The position numbers were made by a program, and so were the translations under genes. From positions 1 to 51,685 of the forward strand of contig JBDHUW010000007.1 in NCBI GenBank assembly GCA_039809345.1: a DNA stretch of 51,685 nucleotides, read 5' to 3'. This document shows, piece after piece, positions 32,333 through 43,598 of this stretch; positions within the stretch are counted from its first letter, which is position 1; every line of letters begins with the position of its first letter. This DNA is from JBDHUW01 sp039809345 (GTDB lineage: Bacteria; Patescibacteriota; Gracilibacteria; Absconditabacterales; Absconditicoccaceae). The notes beneath the pieces are model-generated. The model worked only from the letters and a program-made list of their open reading frames with translations. It was not told where the DNA came from and made no database searches.

Positions 32333-33808
32333 TTACTTATTCAAATCTCCTTCTATCAATCTAAACTGCTCTATCGCATTTTCTAATTCTTCCATGATTT
32401 GTGTTGCAATAATTCATGGTTCTGGAAGGTTTTCAGATTCTGTGAGAGCATCGTCTTTGAGCCAGAATATATCTAGATTCGTTTTATCCCTTTTTACTAT
32501 GTCATCATATGAGTATTTTCTTCGTCTTCATTCAGGATTTTCGTCACTCCATGTTTCTTTTCTCGTATGAATATTGTCAGCTTGGTAGCACGTAATAAAC
32601 TCTTCTAGATCAGCATGTTTCAATGGATTTTGTTTCAATGAAAATTTCTTGTTTGTTCTGAGATCATAGAACCATACTTCTTTAGTCTGTATTTGTTCAC
32701 TAGCAGGTTTTTTATCAAAAAACAAAACATTCGCTTTCACACCATTTGCATAAAAAATACCCGTTGGTAATCTTAAAATAGTATGTAGATTTGTTTGTGC
32801 TAGCAACTTTTTTCTCACTACTTCACCTGATCATCACTCAAATAATACATTATCTGGCAATACTACGGCTGCTTTACCATGAATCTCTAATAATGAATAT
32901 ATGTGTTGGATGAAATTCAATTGCTTGTTTTTTGTAGTGGTCCAAAAGTCTGTTCTATTGATCTCAAAATCATCTTTTTCTTCTTCTCATGTCGTCGTTG
33001 TAAATGTATGCGATGATGTTTTCCCAAACGGAGGATTTGTCAAAACGATGCTATATTTTTTTGTTGGTTCTTTGGCTAAACTATCACCCACTGCAATAGG
33101 ACTTTCTTTGGTTCAAATTCCATGCAAATACATATTCATCACTGCTAATCTTGCGGTATCTTGTACAAGTTCTTGTCCTGTAATGAGTCAATCTTTGAGT
33201 TTTTTAAGTTCATCAGTATTCAGTCATCCATGCTTTAGGATATATTCATGAGCAGACAACAGGAATCATCATGTTCCACAACATGGATCGTTGATTGTGG
33301 TTTTAATCGTCGGATTCATCACTTCAACAATAGCTTCAATAAGCTCTCTTGGGGTAAAATACTGCCCCGCTCCAGATTTTGTATCTTCAGCTACTTTGCT
33401 CAATAATCATTCATAAATTTCACCTTTCACATCTACATTGAGTACATTCCATTGTATTTTATCAATCTCTCATACCACACGCTTGAGTAATGCAGGATTA
33501 CTAATTTTATTTTGCGATTTGCGGAAAATGAGCCCGAGCATACCATCTTCTTTTGCTAGTTTTTCTAGTATGTGTCTATAGTGGACTGCCAGTTCATCAC
33601 CATCTTTATCTACCAGACTTTTCCAGTCTAATCATGCAGGAATATCGCTTGTCTGATTGTATGGTGGTTGTGTCCTTTCATACGCCATCTTGAGAAAAAT
33701 CAGATACGTAATCTGTTCCAGATAGTCTCTATTACTCACTCATTGATTCATGAGTACCTTACACAAACTCCATATTTTGCTACTAATTTGATCTTTATCC
33801 AATATCAT
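32333..33808 (-). CDS. hsdM: Type I restriction-modification DNA methyltransferase subunit (HsdM)
   Basis: 491 aa. N6-adenine methyltransferase of a type I R-M system. Motif I NDPCCGTGGFLLSA (about 173-186), motif IV VLTNPPFGK (about 257-265), N-terminal HsdM helical domain (KDQISSKIWSLCKVLMNQGVSNRDYLEQITYLIFLKM), GAGQYFTPRELIEA, and the usual LRLPTGIFYANGVKANVLFFD. Begins 23 bp after the hsdS stop, with an AGGA ribosome-binding site before ATG. Forms M2S with the adjacent HsdS. No sign of inactivation. Confidence 0.93.
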
Positions 33809-33831
33809 CCTATGCAATATGAGATATAAAA

Positions 33832-35265
33832 TTATTTTGTAGATTTCTTTCCTCTTTTCATTTTACCACTTTCAGCTACTAGCGATTTTGCTTTTTCAAT
33901 CTCCGCAAGTAACGCATCAATATCGTCTTGTTTATCCTCAAATGTAACTAATTTCCCGCTAAATGCTTGTTGTAATATGGATTGTTTGAGCTGCTGTGCA
34001 CGTTTGATATTTAGTTTTATCATGTCTTCTACTCTCTCAATAATTGACAATCTAGATTCTACCTCTGCTACAATGAGTTTTTGTTCTTCAATCGGAGGAA
34101 GAGGAAAAATAATTTTAATCATTCTAGTTAATCATAAATCTTGATTTCATACACCATGAGTATACTTTTGAGATTGAGAGTAACAAAATGGAGAATTTAA
34201 AGCATTTTGTAAGTAATAAGGGTCAACTAGAGGGATTGTTTTTAATACTGCAACATGCACCCATACATTAAAATCAACATCATAGTCATTTACACGAGCA
34301 ATTCATGTAGTTCAGCCTTTTGTATAGAGTATATCAAATTTTTCTGGTCTACATCTTTTAGAAAGTTCTAAATGTAATTCAGGTGAAATAAACTTACAAT
34401 TCTCAAAATCAATACTGCCCTGCTTTATATTCCCTCATGTAATAAATGGAATGCCTATAGTTTTATCAACATAAGGAGGACTATAATGAGGTCAATCTTT
34501 GACTGATACAGTTATATGTCATAAATTGACCCATGTCCAACTTTTGGGAATAGAGTAAATATTAGCTAAATCTAATGGTTCTGGATCTTTATATTTTTTT
34601 GATCAAGGTAATGACTTTAAGCAATCTTTTCTTTGTTTTATTATTGTATCATATAATTCAACTCATGATATTCACGTTTCTATATTCGGGACTAGGTTTC
34701 ATTTTATTGCTAAATTTAAAATACTTGCTTTATATTGTTTTACTAATACTTGTAATTTTTCAAGCGAAGCCATTCAACTATCTAACCTACTCATCTGCTT
34801 TTCAATTTCTGCAACGATAGCTTGCTGGTGTGGGAGGGAGACGAGGGGGATATCCATGTTTTCTAGATCCTGTCAACTAATATTTTGCACAGCAACTCCT
34901 TTTGCTTTTTTATTTAGCTCTGTTTCTAGTAAAGGCAAATAATGTAACACGTACTTAGATAATCTTTGATCAAAAAACAACAGCTTTCATACACGTTGAT
35001 TTTGTAAGGCAAAATTATCACTAAGATAAATATAATACTTACCTATAGATCATGACATACCAATCAAAACATCTCATTTCTTTAATATGTACTCAGAATA
35101 AAGTGAAAGCAATGATTTATCTAAATATACAGATTTTTTATTATCCTCTCAATCATTTAAATTAGTTTGTCTAAATAACAAAACTCAAGACTGCTTATAG
35201 TCTTTCTTTTTAAAAGCATATCAATTAAACACACTCAATAACTTTCAGATTTTAATTTTTTGCAT
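33832..35265 (-). CDS. hsdS: Type I restriction-modification specificity subunit (HsdS)
   Basis: 477 aa with two target-recognition domains. TRD1 (IKIGKLLSVFNGYAFKKKDYKQSGVLLFRQTNL) ends IPLVSLPHQQAIVAEIEKQMSRLDS before the first conserved helix. TRD2 (IPKSWTWVNLGHITVSVKDGPHYSPPYVDKTIGIPFITGGNI) ends FPLPPIEEQKLIVAEVESRLSIIERVEDMI before the second helix, then LKQSILQQAFSGKL. It sets the bipartite recognition sequence, not predictable here. Sits between the coiled-coil membrane gene and hsdM. Confidence 0.93.
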
Positions 35266-35296
35266 ACTTAAGTTTTTAATAGTAATCAATATAAAT

Positions 35297-36547
35297 TTAA
35301 GGTATTTTCTTATCAATAAAATCAATCGTTTTATCAAATACCTTGTTTACAATTTCTTTTCATTGCTTACTCAAGTTGCTTGATTCATCTGGAAGAGGAG
35401 ATTTTAATATATCTTTTGTTAAATCCATAATATATTCTTTCATTCATTGCCATTCCTCATTAGTTTTTAGTATAGTGACATAATTTTGTAGTGTTCAAGA
35501 AACCTTTGCTTTAAATATGTATTGCTCCTTTAATTTCTTGTAAAACTCTAATTGTCTAAAAAATAATATATCTAGGGCTATAAAAGGTAGTATTAGACCA
35601 ATCCTTAATATCATTAGCGCTGTATTAGATATCTGAGCAACTCCATTAGTATTTGCCTCAAAATGTATTCAATTTGTTCACAATATTGGCAATGCTCAAA
35701 ATGCCCAGACAATTGTTAAAATTCATATAATAGTGGTAAGGAGAATAGCAATATACCATACAAATAACCATATTTTATCAGCTCTATTTTGAAATTCTAT
35801 ACTTGCAACTGATGATGTTGCCGATTTTAATAATTCAGAGACTTCTTGTAATTGTTTTCATATAGTTTTTTGAGAGTCTTCTATACTTATTACAATAGTA
35901 TTAGCCTTATCCTCTAACTTTGAGAACAACTCTGAAGTCTGATTATAAGTAGATTCATATAATTTGACTGTTTCTCAAATTACATCAATTTCACTTTTCT
36001 TGGATTGTGCTTGATTTTTTAATTCTTCGATAACAGCAATAATATCCCTAGCAGAAACAAATTTATCAATTACATCTTTATTTTTAATAATTTGCTGCAG
36101 TTGCGTAATAGCACTTATATATTCTGCTTTAGTGTCTTGTAATTCAGTGATATTATTTTTAACATCAGCTCAGTAGTTTTTTGATAAAATTCAATTAAAC
36201 AATAAGTCATATATAGTTTCAATGTATGATGACCAGCTAGATAGAGACGATTGTGCTTGTTGCCTATTTACTATTTGAATAGTAATTGGTATTATATTTT
36301 GGACTAATAATGAATAAATAGTATTTCTTTGATTAAAAGTCAATCAATCAATAATCTTTGTATTATCTACAATAAATTTTTGAATTTCATTTAATCTGAC
36401 AATTTGTTCTTCTAGTGTTACTCAATCAGTTTCAGGGATAGCATTACTTCGTCATTGTTCAAGTACCGAACTTGGAAGGTCAATTAATGCCTTCTTGTAA
36501 TCTTCGCGATTTAGCTCGTTCACCATTGATTCTGTTTTTTGTTTCAT
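35297..36547 (-). CDS. Membrane protein with long coiled coil in the R-M operon
   Basis: 416 aa, family not recognised. Residues about 40-270 are largely helical coiled coil (LQDTKAEYISAITQLQQIIKNKD, SELFSKLEDKANTIVISIEDSQKTIGKQLQEVSELLKS). Two transmembrane segments follow (IWLFVWYIAILLTTIIGILTIVWAFG and ALMILRIGLILPFIALDILFF), then a helical tail. Similar membrane/coiled-coil partners occur in several defence operons, where a sensor or effector role is assumed. Here it lies between the NYN gene and hsdS. Confidence 0.7.
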
Positions 36548-36682
36548 GTTATTATATACTTAAATAAAAAAACCTCAGTTACTACCTCACTCATCATACA
36601 CAATTTCATCATTTCCTGGCTATGGTGTCAAATAAAAACACACGCTGGGGATCTCTTTTATTTGCAATTCAAGATCTTTTCA

Positions 36683-37210
36683 TTATAATATCTTCACAAG
36701 ATAAAAAAGCCCTGGTAAAGTTCCGTCTTTACTGGGGGTTTTTTTCAATTTTGATTGTATATTTTCTAAGAACACAAGAGGTGCATTGGTTTTCTTCAAC
36801 AAATATGAACAATAATCCTTGCTAGGTGCTAATATAATTATTTCATGGTGTTTTTGGAGGAAGAAATATACCAAACATGAAAAATCTCCATCACCTGTCA
36901 CCAATATAGCTCTATTAGTTTTTTGCTCATAATAATTTGAGATTGCAGAAACCACCAATTCAGCATCACAGTTTCACTTCACTTTTCACGCTATTTCCAA
37001 TGTCTCTTTGAAAACCAAAGCATATCATAGTCCACTCAATTGTGAATAGAGCAACTCATTACCCTTTACGTATCACATAAACAAAAATATCTTTTCAGCT
37101 TTATACTTATCAGTCAGCCATCTTTTAAACCTTGCATAATCAATTCATCCCCACGGTTTAGATCATTGATGAAGATTAGCACCATCTATGTAAACATATG
37201 TTTTCTTCAT
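36683..37210 (-). CDS. NYN-domain (LabA/DUF88-like) putative RNase
   Basis: 175 aa PIN-like NYN domain: VYIDGANLHQG (about 5-15, first acidic residue), GNCDAELVVSAISNYYEQ (about 79-96) and RAILVTGDGDFSCLVYFL (about 100-118) supply the expected Asp cluster, then APSKDYCSYLLKKTNAPLVFLENI. NYN proteins are metal-dependent RNases. Located 24 bp after hsdR. An intrinsic-terminator hairpin lies inside the last about 20 codons, before the stop. Confidence 0.8.
36703..36746. terminator. Bidirectional terminator-like hairpin inside the NYN coding sequence
   Basis: CCCTGGTAAAG (36710-36720) pairs with CTTTACTGGGG (36727-36737), loop TTCCGT. An A-run on the left (36703-36708) and a T-run on the right (36739-36745) give U-tracts for both strands. 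The minus-strand U-tract precedes the NYN stop codon by about 20 nt. Confidence 0.75.
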
Positions 37211-37234
37211 TTCCCAATATGAAAAATAAAAATA

Positions 37235-38257
37235 TTACACCAACTCATTTTGCATTTCCTCAATCACACTATTCAAATCATTTCCAAACAGTTGATAAGC
37301 ACGTCCGAGTCATCATTTATGAGCAAATACTCATAGCTCAAATACATCAGGTGTGATTTCAAGTGAAGTTGCTATATGGTCTTTCATCGCTTCTAATCGT
37401 TCTTGTTGCTCAGGAGTAAATTGTACTCACTGCTCTACTTTTTTTGTAAGCCATGTATGGTAGTGATCATCAATGGTATATTTGTATGGTTCGAGTCTTT
37501 GCACACTTTGTCACAAGAACAAAAGCAGTGATATGTAATCAGTTTGATTCAGTGCATCTGTTTCTACAACACTTTGAGGATAGAGTACTGATGCAGCTCT
37601 CCATATATTATCTGGCTTACTGAGAACTGGCTTTGCACTAAGTATTGTTGTAAATTTCTTGAGGTCTGCATATTTTACTCTTTCTTTATATGATTTAGTA
37701 TAATATGCTCTTATCAGTTCTAATTCATCCTTATTTTCTTCAAGGAATGTTTTGAAGTCGGTGATGAGCGATTCAGCTTTTTCTTTTGCATTGCTATCAA
37801 ATCAAACAATTATTGGGTTATCTATTCTCCCAGTATCAATAAAAATATCTTTCTCTGTTTTTAGTAATATAATTGATTGACGATATTTTGCATTATAGAG
37901 GGGTTTTAATGCATCTTTTGTTAAATCTTTTCTAATTTGTTCTATTTGTTCATCTGACGGATCAGAAGTAGACAATTGTTCTTGTGCCTTAGAGATAATA
38001 TAATCCATATCTAAAACCTTACTTATTGCTCCACATATTACTGACAATGGCTTCCCTGATATTTCTTCTAGAGTTTCATGCTGTTTTGGAGTTAATAGAT
38101 TTCACACTCTAGATAATCTAGATAACAATGTAGATACTACATCAGGATGAGTATTCCCCATTGATACAGCTTGTAGGAGCTTTTCAAATGAAACTCATGG
38201 CTGTTTATCAAGAGGTTTTTGTCATAGATCTATCTCTTTCACATACTCAAACTGCAT
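37235..38257 (-). CDS. hsdR: HsdR C-terminal part (separated by frameshift)
   Basis: 340-aa frame beginning at an internal ATG but in substance the C-terminal third of the type I restriction subunit: QKPLDKQPGVSFEKLLQAVSMGNTHPDVVSTLLSRLSRVGNLL, the region found after VDAVGVCE in intact HsdR, then the helical domain that docks on HsdM. The frame overlaps the upstream piece from 38205 to 38257. Removing one copy of a 4-bp repeat at the junction restores a continuous protein of about 913 aa. Alone it has no catalytic motif. Confidence 0.8.
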
Positions 38258-39977
38258 CAACTATTATAAAATGAGTTTTATTCCAATTATCAGGTGTTAC
38301 CTGAGAATAATCTGTACTATTTATTATTCTTACTCATCTTCATTTCATTTGATCAAAGAGAAGTTGTGACTTCACATCCCTCAAAAACATTACTACTTCT
38401 AGTGGTTTAATATCCGTACCTGTAGCAATCATATCTACCGTGACAGCAATTCTAGGGTTGTAGCTATTGCGGAAGTCTTGAATTAAATCCTCAGGTTTTT
38501 TCCCTGTTGTTTTATAGGTGATTTTTTGGCAAAAATCATTTCATTTACCAAACTCTTCTCTTACTATATTGACAATTTCTTCAGCATGTGAATCGGATTT
38601 TGCAAAAATGAGAGTCTTGGGAACTTCGCTTCTTCAAGGAAAAATTTCTGTAAATAAATTATCTCTGAACGTTCTAATTACAGTTCTAATCTGATCAGGC
38701 ACTACTACTGATCTATCTAAATCCTCAGGACTATATATTATATCTTCATCCAATAGCTCTTGTGATATTTTTCTTGTAAGTTTATTTCTTTTATCAACAT
38801 AAAATCACTTCTCAATTTTTCCTCATCATTGAGTCACTTCAGTGATGATTCTATATACTCCATAGTCTACATTTACTCAGTCTGCAACTGCTCTTTCATG
38901 GTTATACTCCATGACAAGATTATTATCAAAAAAACCAATTGTTTGCTTACTTGGTGTTGCAGTCAGACCAATTAATTTTGCATCAAAATATTCTAAGACT
39001 TGTCTCCATAAGTTATAGATACTTCTATGACATTCATCAATTACAATGTAATCATATGTTTCTATTGGATAATCTGCATTAAACTCAATTGGATCTGGTT
39101 GAAAATCTAATGGATTTTCAAATAAACTATGTTCGTCTAGTTCTTCATCTACTTCTTTACCTGCTAGCATACTATACATTCTTTGTACAGTAGAAATAGT
39201 TACTTTGCTAACATCATCAACAACAGGAGTTTTGAGATATTGCACGTTGTAAATATCTGTGAAAACTCTTCCATCGTCTGGTGTTTCAAATTGTTGAAAT
39301 TCTTTTAATGTTTGTCTTCCTAAATTTCATCTATCCACCAAAAACAATACCCTTTTTGCTCCTCCAAATTTAATAAGTCTATAAATAAAATTACATGCAG
39401 TAAAAGTTTTTCCACTTCATGTAGCCATTTGTATAAGTTGTCTTGGTCTATTAAGTGCTAATGATTTTTCTAGATTTACTATAGCTTCAATTTGTGCAGG
39501 TCGTAGTTTTTCTTTACGTAGCTCTGGCATAGATTGTAATTTTTCCAATCATTGTTTTTCTAGTTTGACTCGTTCTAGGAGCGTTTCTGGTCTATGGAAT
39601 GCAAATACTTTTCTACTTCTTGGATCTGGTTCTAGGTGGTTTGTAAATCTCGTTTCAACTCCCGTTGACTGATATGAAAATGGTAATGGTTTTTTATAAC
39701 AATCTACATAATCAGGAAATGCATCAGAATATTTTGCAGATTGTATTTCTACTCCGGTCAATGTTTCTCATACTTTCTTAGCTTCAATCACTCCAATTGC
39801 TTTTCAATCAACATACAATAAATAATCAGCTTCACCCTGTCATGGAATAGGAAATTCTCTTACTGCAACTCACAAATTTGCATATATATCCAGCTCTTTC
39901 ATATCTTGTATTACCCATCAAGCTTTGATAAGTAGATCATCTATAATTTCTCTCGCTTTTTGTTCTGGCGTAAGCAT
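38205..39977 (-). CDS. hsdR: HsdR N-terminal and helicase part (truncated by frameshift)
   Basis: 590 aa ending in an aberrant tail. The nuclease core EADYLLYVDGKAIGVIEAKK (about 50-70, PD-(D/E)xK) is followed by SF2 motor motifs QMATGSGKTFTACN (about 182-195), FLVDRGNLGRQT, IVIDECHRSIYNLW (DECH about 312), GLTATPSKQ, and motif V/VI GRGVRIINS. The frame passes through THFIIVDAVGVCERD and then shifts, reading RSMTKTSG before TAA. The lost C-terminal domain is encoded just downstream. HsdR is the ATP-dependent DNA translocase-endonuclease of the type I complex. Confidence 0.88.
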
Positions 39978-40071
39978 ATGTATCAATTATACATCTAAAA
40001 CAAAACACTTATATGTATAATATCAGTGTCTGCAAGAGTAATTTGGGTATTTTCCATAATTTCTTACAACC

Positions 40072-40096
40072 TAAAAAATCGCACCGCTAGGTGCGA
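40072..40096 (-). terminator. Rho-independent terminator downstream of metK
   Basis: TCGCACC-gcta-GGTGCGA (40079-40096) next to an A-run (40073-40078); on the minus strand this is a GC-rich hairpin followed by U6. It is about 150 bp past the metK stop. Confidence 0.8.
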
Positions 40097-40187
40097 CAAT
40101 TCGTTGTCATGTATGCTATGCATCTATCAGCTTCTTTCACGATGCATACAAGCCAACAAACGATAGCAATAACAAATTATTTTTAAT

Positions 40188-40230
40188 GAGAGAGATTTCT
40201 CACTACGCTCGAAATGACAGAAGTAGAGGT
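40188..40230. repeat. Dispersed intergenic repeat (TGTCATTTCGAGCGTAGTGAG type)
   Basis: On the minus strand TGTCATTTCGAGCGTAGTG is followed by AGAAATCTCTC. Short elements of this form (TCAT-TC-GAGCG-AG-GA--AATCTC) are known as abundant dispersed intergenic repeats in many bacteria. A second, diverged copy is at 43752-43782. Confidence 0.55.
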
Positions 40231-40245
40231 CGAAATGACAACGTC

Positions 40246-41379
40246 CTACTCCCTCCCCAACAACTCCTGAAATACACCAACACTATCCAACTCCTCCCAA
40301 CTAAAGCCATCACGTCAGAAGTGACCAAATGCAGTAGTACCCAGGTAGTGTTGCTCTCTGAGGCGAAGTGTCGTGATGATGCCTGCTGGTGAGAGGTCAA
40401 AGGATGTACGAATAGCATCAATAATCTTGGTCGTACTTACCTTTTCAGTCCCAAAACAATCCACATACAAACTCAATGGTTGTGCCACACCTATCGCATA
40501 ACTCAGTTGGATTTCGCATTTGTCACAAATCCCACTTGCGACGATATTCTTGGCAAGGTATCTCGCCATATAGGCAGCTGATCTATCAACTTTGGTAGGG
40601 TCTTTCCCACTAAATGCACCACCACCGTGTCTGCCTATGCCACCATACGTATCAATAATAATCTTGCGACCTGTCAACCCACAATCCCCTTTGGGTCATC
40701 AGATATGAAAATGCCCTGTCGGATTGATATGAAAGATAATTCATGGATGCAAATATGTCCCCAAGACTGGTGTAATCACATGCTTGATAATGTCGTTGTG
40801 CAATGTGTCTTGTGAGACATCGAGCTTGTGTTGTGCAGAGATTACGACAGTGTGGATACTAATTTCTCCTGGTCATGCATACTCTACGGTGACTTGTGTC
40901 TTCCCATCAGGCAAGAGATACGGCAAGATGTTTTCTTGTCTCACTTGTGTGAGTCTGGCAGCAAGCTTGTGTGCATAGTAAACAGGCACTGGCAGATAGG
41001 CAGGTGTTTCATTGGTTGCATAGCCAAACATAATTCATTGATCACCTGCTCATCAAGTATCCACTCATTGTGCGATATCAGGTGATTGTGCATGCACGAG
41101 ATTGACGATAGCACAGTTGTTGCCATCAAAATGCGCTTCAGCACTGTCGTATCAGACAGCCAAGATTTCACGTCTTGCGATTTCTTCGATGTTGATTTGT
41201 GCAGTGGTTGTAATCTCTCATCAAACGATGAGGACTCATGTGGTAGCATAGCATTCACAGGCAACTCTGGCACGAGGGTCTTGTGCTAAGCATGCATCGA
41301 GGACCGCATCAGAGATACGATCACAGAGTTTGTCTGGGTGTCAAAGGGTAACTGATTCAGCCGTGAGATAGTGTGTCAT
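40246..41379 (-). CDS. metK: S-adenosylmethionine synthetase
   Basis: 377 aa. Makes SAM from ATP and methionine. Motifs: SVTLGHPDKLCDRISDAVLD (about 9-28, methionine/Mg site), IVGGEITTTAQ, VDTGGAGDQGIMFGYATNET (about 105-124, ATP motif with several UGA glycines), HFHIGGPKGDCGLTGRKIIIDTYGG, and GRHGGGAFSGKDPTKVDRSAAYMARY (P-loop-like signature). Full length for the family. Preceded by a SAM-I riboswitch and attenuator, so transcription should fall when SAM is plentiful. SAM serves the several methyltransferases of this window. Confidence 0.96.
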
Positions 41380-41390
41380 GTGTTTTTTTG

Positions 41391-41424
41391 AAAGAAAAAA
41401 AATAAAACTTTCGGCTGAAAGTTT
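41391..41424 (-). terminator. Attenuator hairpin of the SAM riboswitch
   Basis: On the minus strand AAACTTTC-agcc-GAAAGTTT (41405-41424) is followed by a U-rich run, ending about 12 nt before the metK ATG. This is the expression platform of the upstream SAM aptamer. Confidence 0.85.
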
Positions 41425-41458
41425 CAAGATAATAGAGATAGAACGCGTCATGTATCTG

Positions 41459-41560
41459 TATATCTTTCCACTTTCATGGAAGGAAGGAGCACCTTGTGCA
41501 TATGCATAGGTTGCTGAAGCGTACAAACGAGCCTTTATCTCTCCGCTTACTCTGGATATA
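41459..41560 (-). promoter_or_regulatory. SAM-I (S-box) riboswitch aptamer
   Basis: Minus-strand leader of metK. P1 is formed by TATATC (41555-41560) and GATATA (41459-41464). Inside, AGAG..AGCGGAGAGAT (P2 entry) leads to CAGCAACC, then AAGGTGCT..TTCC, and finally GAAAGTGGAAAGAT, in the order typical of SAM-I aptamers. A terminator lies 35 nt downstream. Binding of SAM is expected to favour termination before metK. Confidence 0.88.
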
Positions 41561-41661
41561 GTTTTTACATGCACGTATCTGCTTTGACTAGATACAATAC
41601 ATATGCCTGTGATATAGGGATGTATGGAGTGATTGCAAGAGGAAGTGAATGAATGGAAACA

Positions 41662-41698
41662 AATAAAAAAACTAAGATTGCGAACAACCTTAGTTTTC
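41662..41698 (-). terminator. Terminator of the 627-aa membrane-protein gene
   Basis: AAAACTAAG and CTTAGTTTT pair across a short loop (about 41667-41697) with an A-rich stretch on the left, giving hairpin plus U-run on the minus strand, just after the stop at 41715. Confidence 0.7.
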
Positions 41699-41714
41699 TA
41701 AATAGCATGATGGA

Positions 41715-43598
41715 TTATGGTGTTTTTTTAGCAGTATGTTCTTTGAGACTCAATCTTTCACCATCATATGTAAGTTCTCGAGTACCTTTTTTATCGGTAA
41801 AGGTAGTGGTAGCTATATTATTACTGAATGAGAATTCTTTAATAGCAAATGTCTTTGGATCTATGCTGTAATCCATAGTTGCTAACAATGGGAAATGTTC
41901 AAAATATACATGATTCTTATCTCTAGAAAATCTAAATATTATCTGTTTCCAATTATCAGCAGAATTGATAGTTCATTGCACATAAAATATCTCAAATGTT
42001 GCAGGATCTGCCATGGATATTTCTTGATTATCTAGAAAAACCTTTTCTCAAATAACTTTAAATCATGGCAGTACAATACCTCCTTTAAAAGTTCGTAGAA
42101 TTCATCTTCCGGCCTTATCTTCACTACTAGGAATTTGCATTCATTGTAACGGAGTATACTTATTATAATACACCTCACCTAAGTATAGTGAATTATAAGG
42201 CGTATTAATATAAAATGCGTTCAACGCAGTAGAAAATTGTAATAGTTTTTCACCATTTTTGTCACTAAAAACCATATAAAATCAAATTATATGATATCAA
42301 CTTCTTGTATCATATGATTTTATGACAAATGTTGCTGGATCTACATTGTGTATTTTCCTGCCGTTAAAATAGACATGAGATGCATCTTTGGATATGATTA
42401 CCTTGAATGGACGAGGGTTGTACAATTTGCCTATTCACACATCTACTTCCAAAAGGACTTCTCCCTTTGGAATACTATGCAAAAACTTCACATCTAGAGA
42501 ATCGCCATCATATGTTGCATATCGCAATCATGCTTTATCGACAAATTCAATCATCAATCATGATGAACTAACTCCATGATTAAGCACATAAAAACTCTCT
42601 GCATCTACTCACGCAAACTTTTTATCATTTATATAAATACCATCTTTTTGTTGTACTATTTCAACTCTCTTATGAGCATTTTGACTCGATGTACCAAGTA
42701 AAAATGCTGTTAATAATGGCTCTTGTTTATCAGCCACTATCGTTCATCAATTTTTTCAGTATTTTTTTTCTACAAGAACCGATCACGTCGTTCATTGTCT
42801 GTATAACCTAACCACAATATCACCATTGCTATAGTAGAGTATGTTTCAAGTTCACAATGCATCAACTATATGAAAATCATGAGAATTATCTTCATAGTCT
42901 TTAAAACTATTTGCAATCTCAAAACTTCATGCATCTAATCACTCTATACTCTGACTATCTACATAAATGGCATTACCTTTTCTGGTTATGACAGGTGATT
43001 TTTCAAATCAACCATACCAAGACTCATCATATAATATTTTTGCATTTCTTTCATCGACACGTGCTGGATTTTGAATATCTAATTGGCGACTCTCATAACG
43101 ATCCAGATGACTAATTGATAAGTATGGTGAAGGGAAAAATCAAGAACCAAAATGTGCATATGGCAGTATTATTAGACCTATTAATACTACTGACAATAAC
43201 GTATACAATGTTCTTTTTTCAGGAGTAAATATAGTTTGATTTGGTTTTGATAGTCTATGTATATGAAAAGGTATGAGACAAATAGCTAAAATAGTTAATC
43301 AAAATATTGCCATATACCCAAACGCATCTAGTACATAATCAATCGGAGAAACCCATATTGGACTAAATAATCATCACTTTCATGGCACATCGACTACCAT
43401 ATTAAATTCACCCCCACTAAGAGTGAGTAACTTATATCACCCTAATAATCACCAATATATTACTGCCAAAACTATAAATATCACAAGTAATGCAAACCAC
43501 CAATCTTTATGTTTTGCAATTTTCCAAACTAACCATCAGAGAAATATAATACCTACCACTGGTGACAATAATATTAATATAAGTAACAAATTGTCCAT
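41715..43598 (-). CDS. Membrane protein with repeated DKNxxYxxG-like modules
   Basis: 627 aa. Four hydrophobic segments near the N-terminus (LLLILILLSPVVGIIFLGWLVW; FALLVIFIVLAVIYWGLL; YMAIFGLTILAICLIPF; LLSVVLIGLIILPYAHFG) precede a large soluble region from about 165. This has repeats of VDAxSFxI/VDPATFxI cores with DxxxVYxxG or DGIYINDKKFAGVD units, as in DKNYY repeat proteins (SKDASHVYFNGRKIHNVDPATF, SRDKNHVYFEHFPLL). Predicted membrane-bound with an extracytoplasmic repeat domain. Function unknown. Confidence 0.75.
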
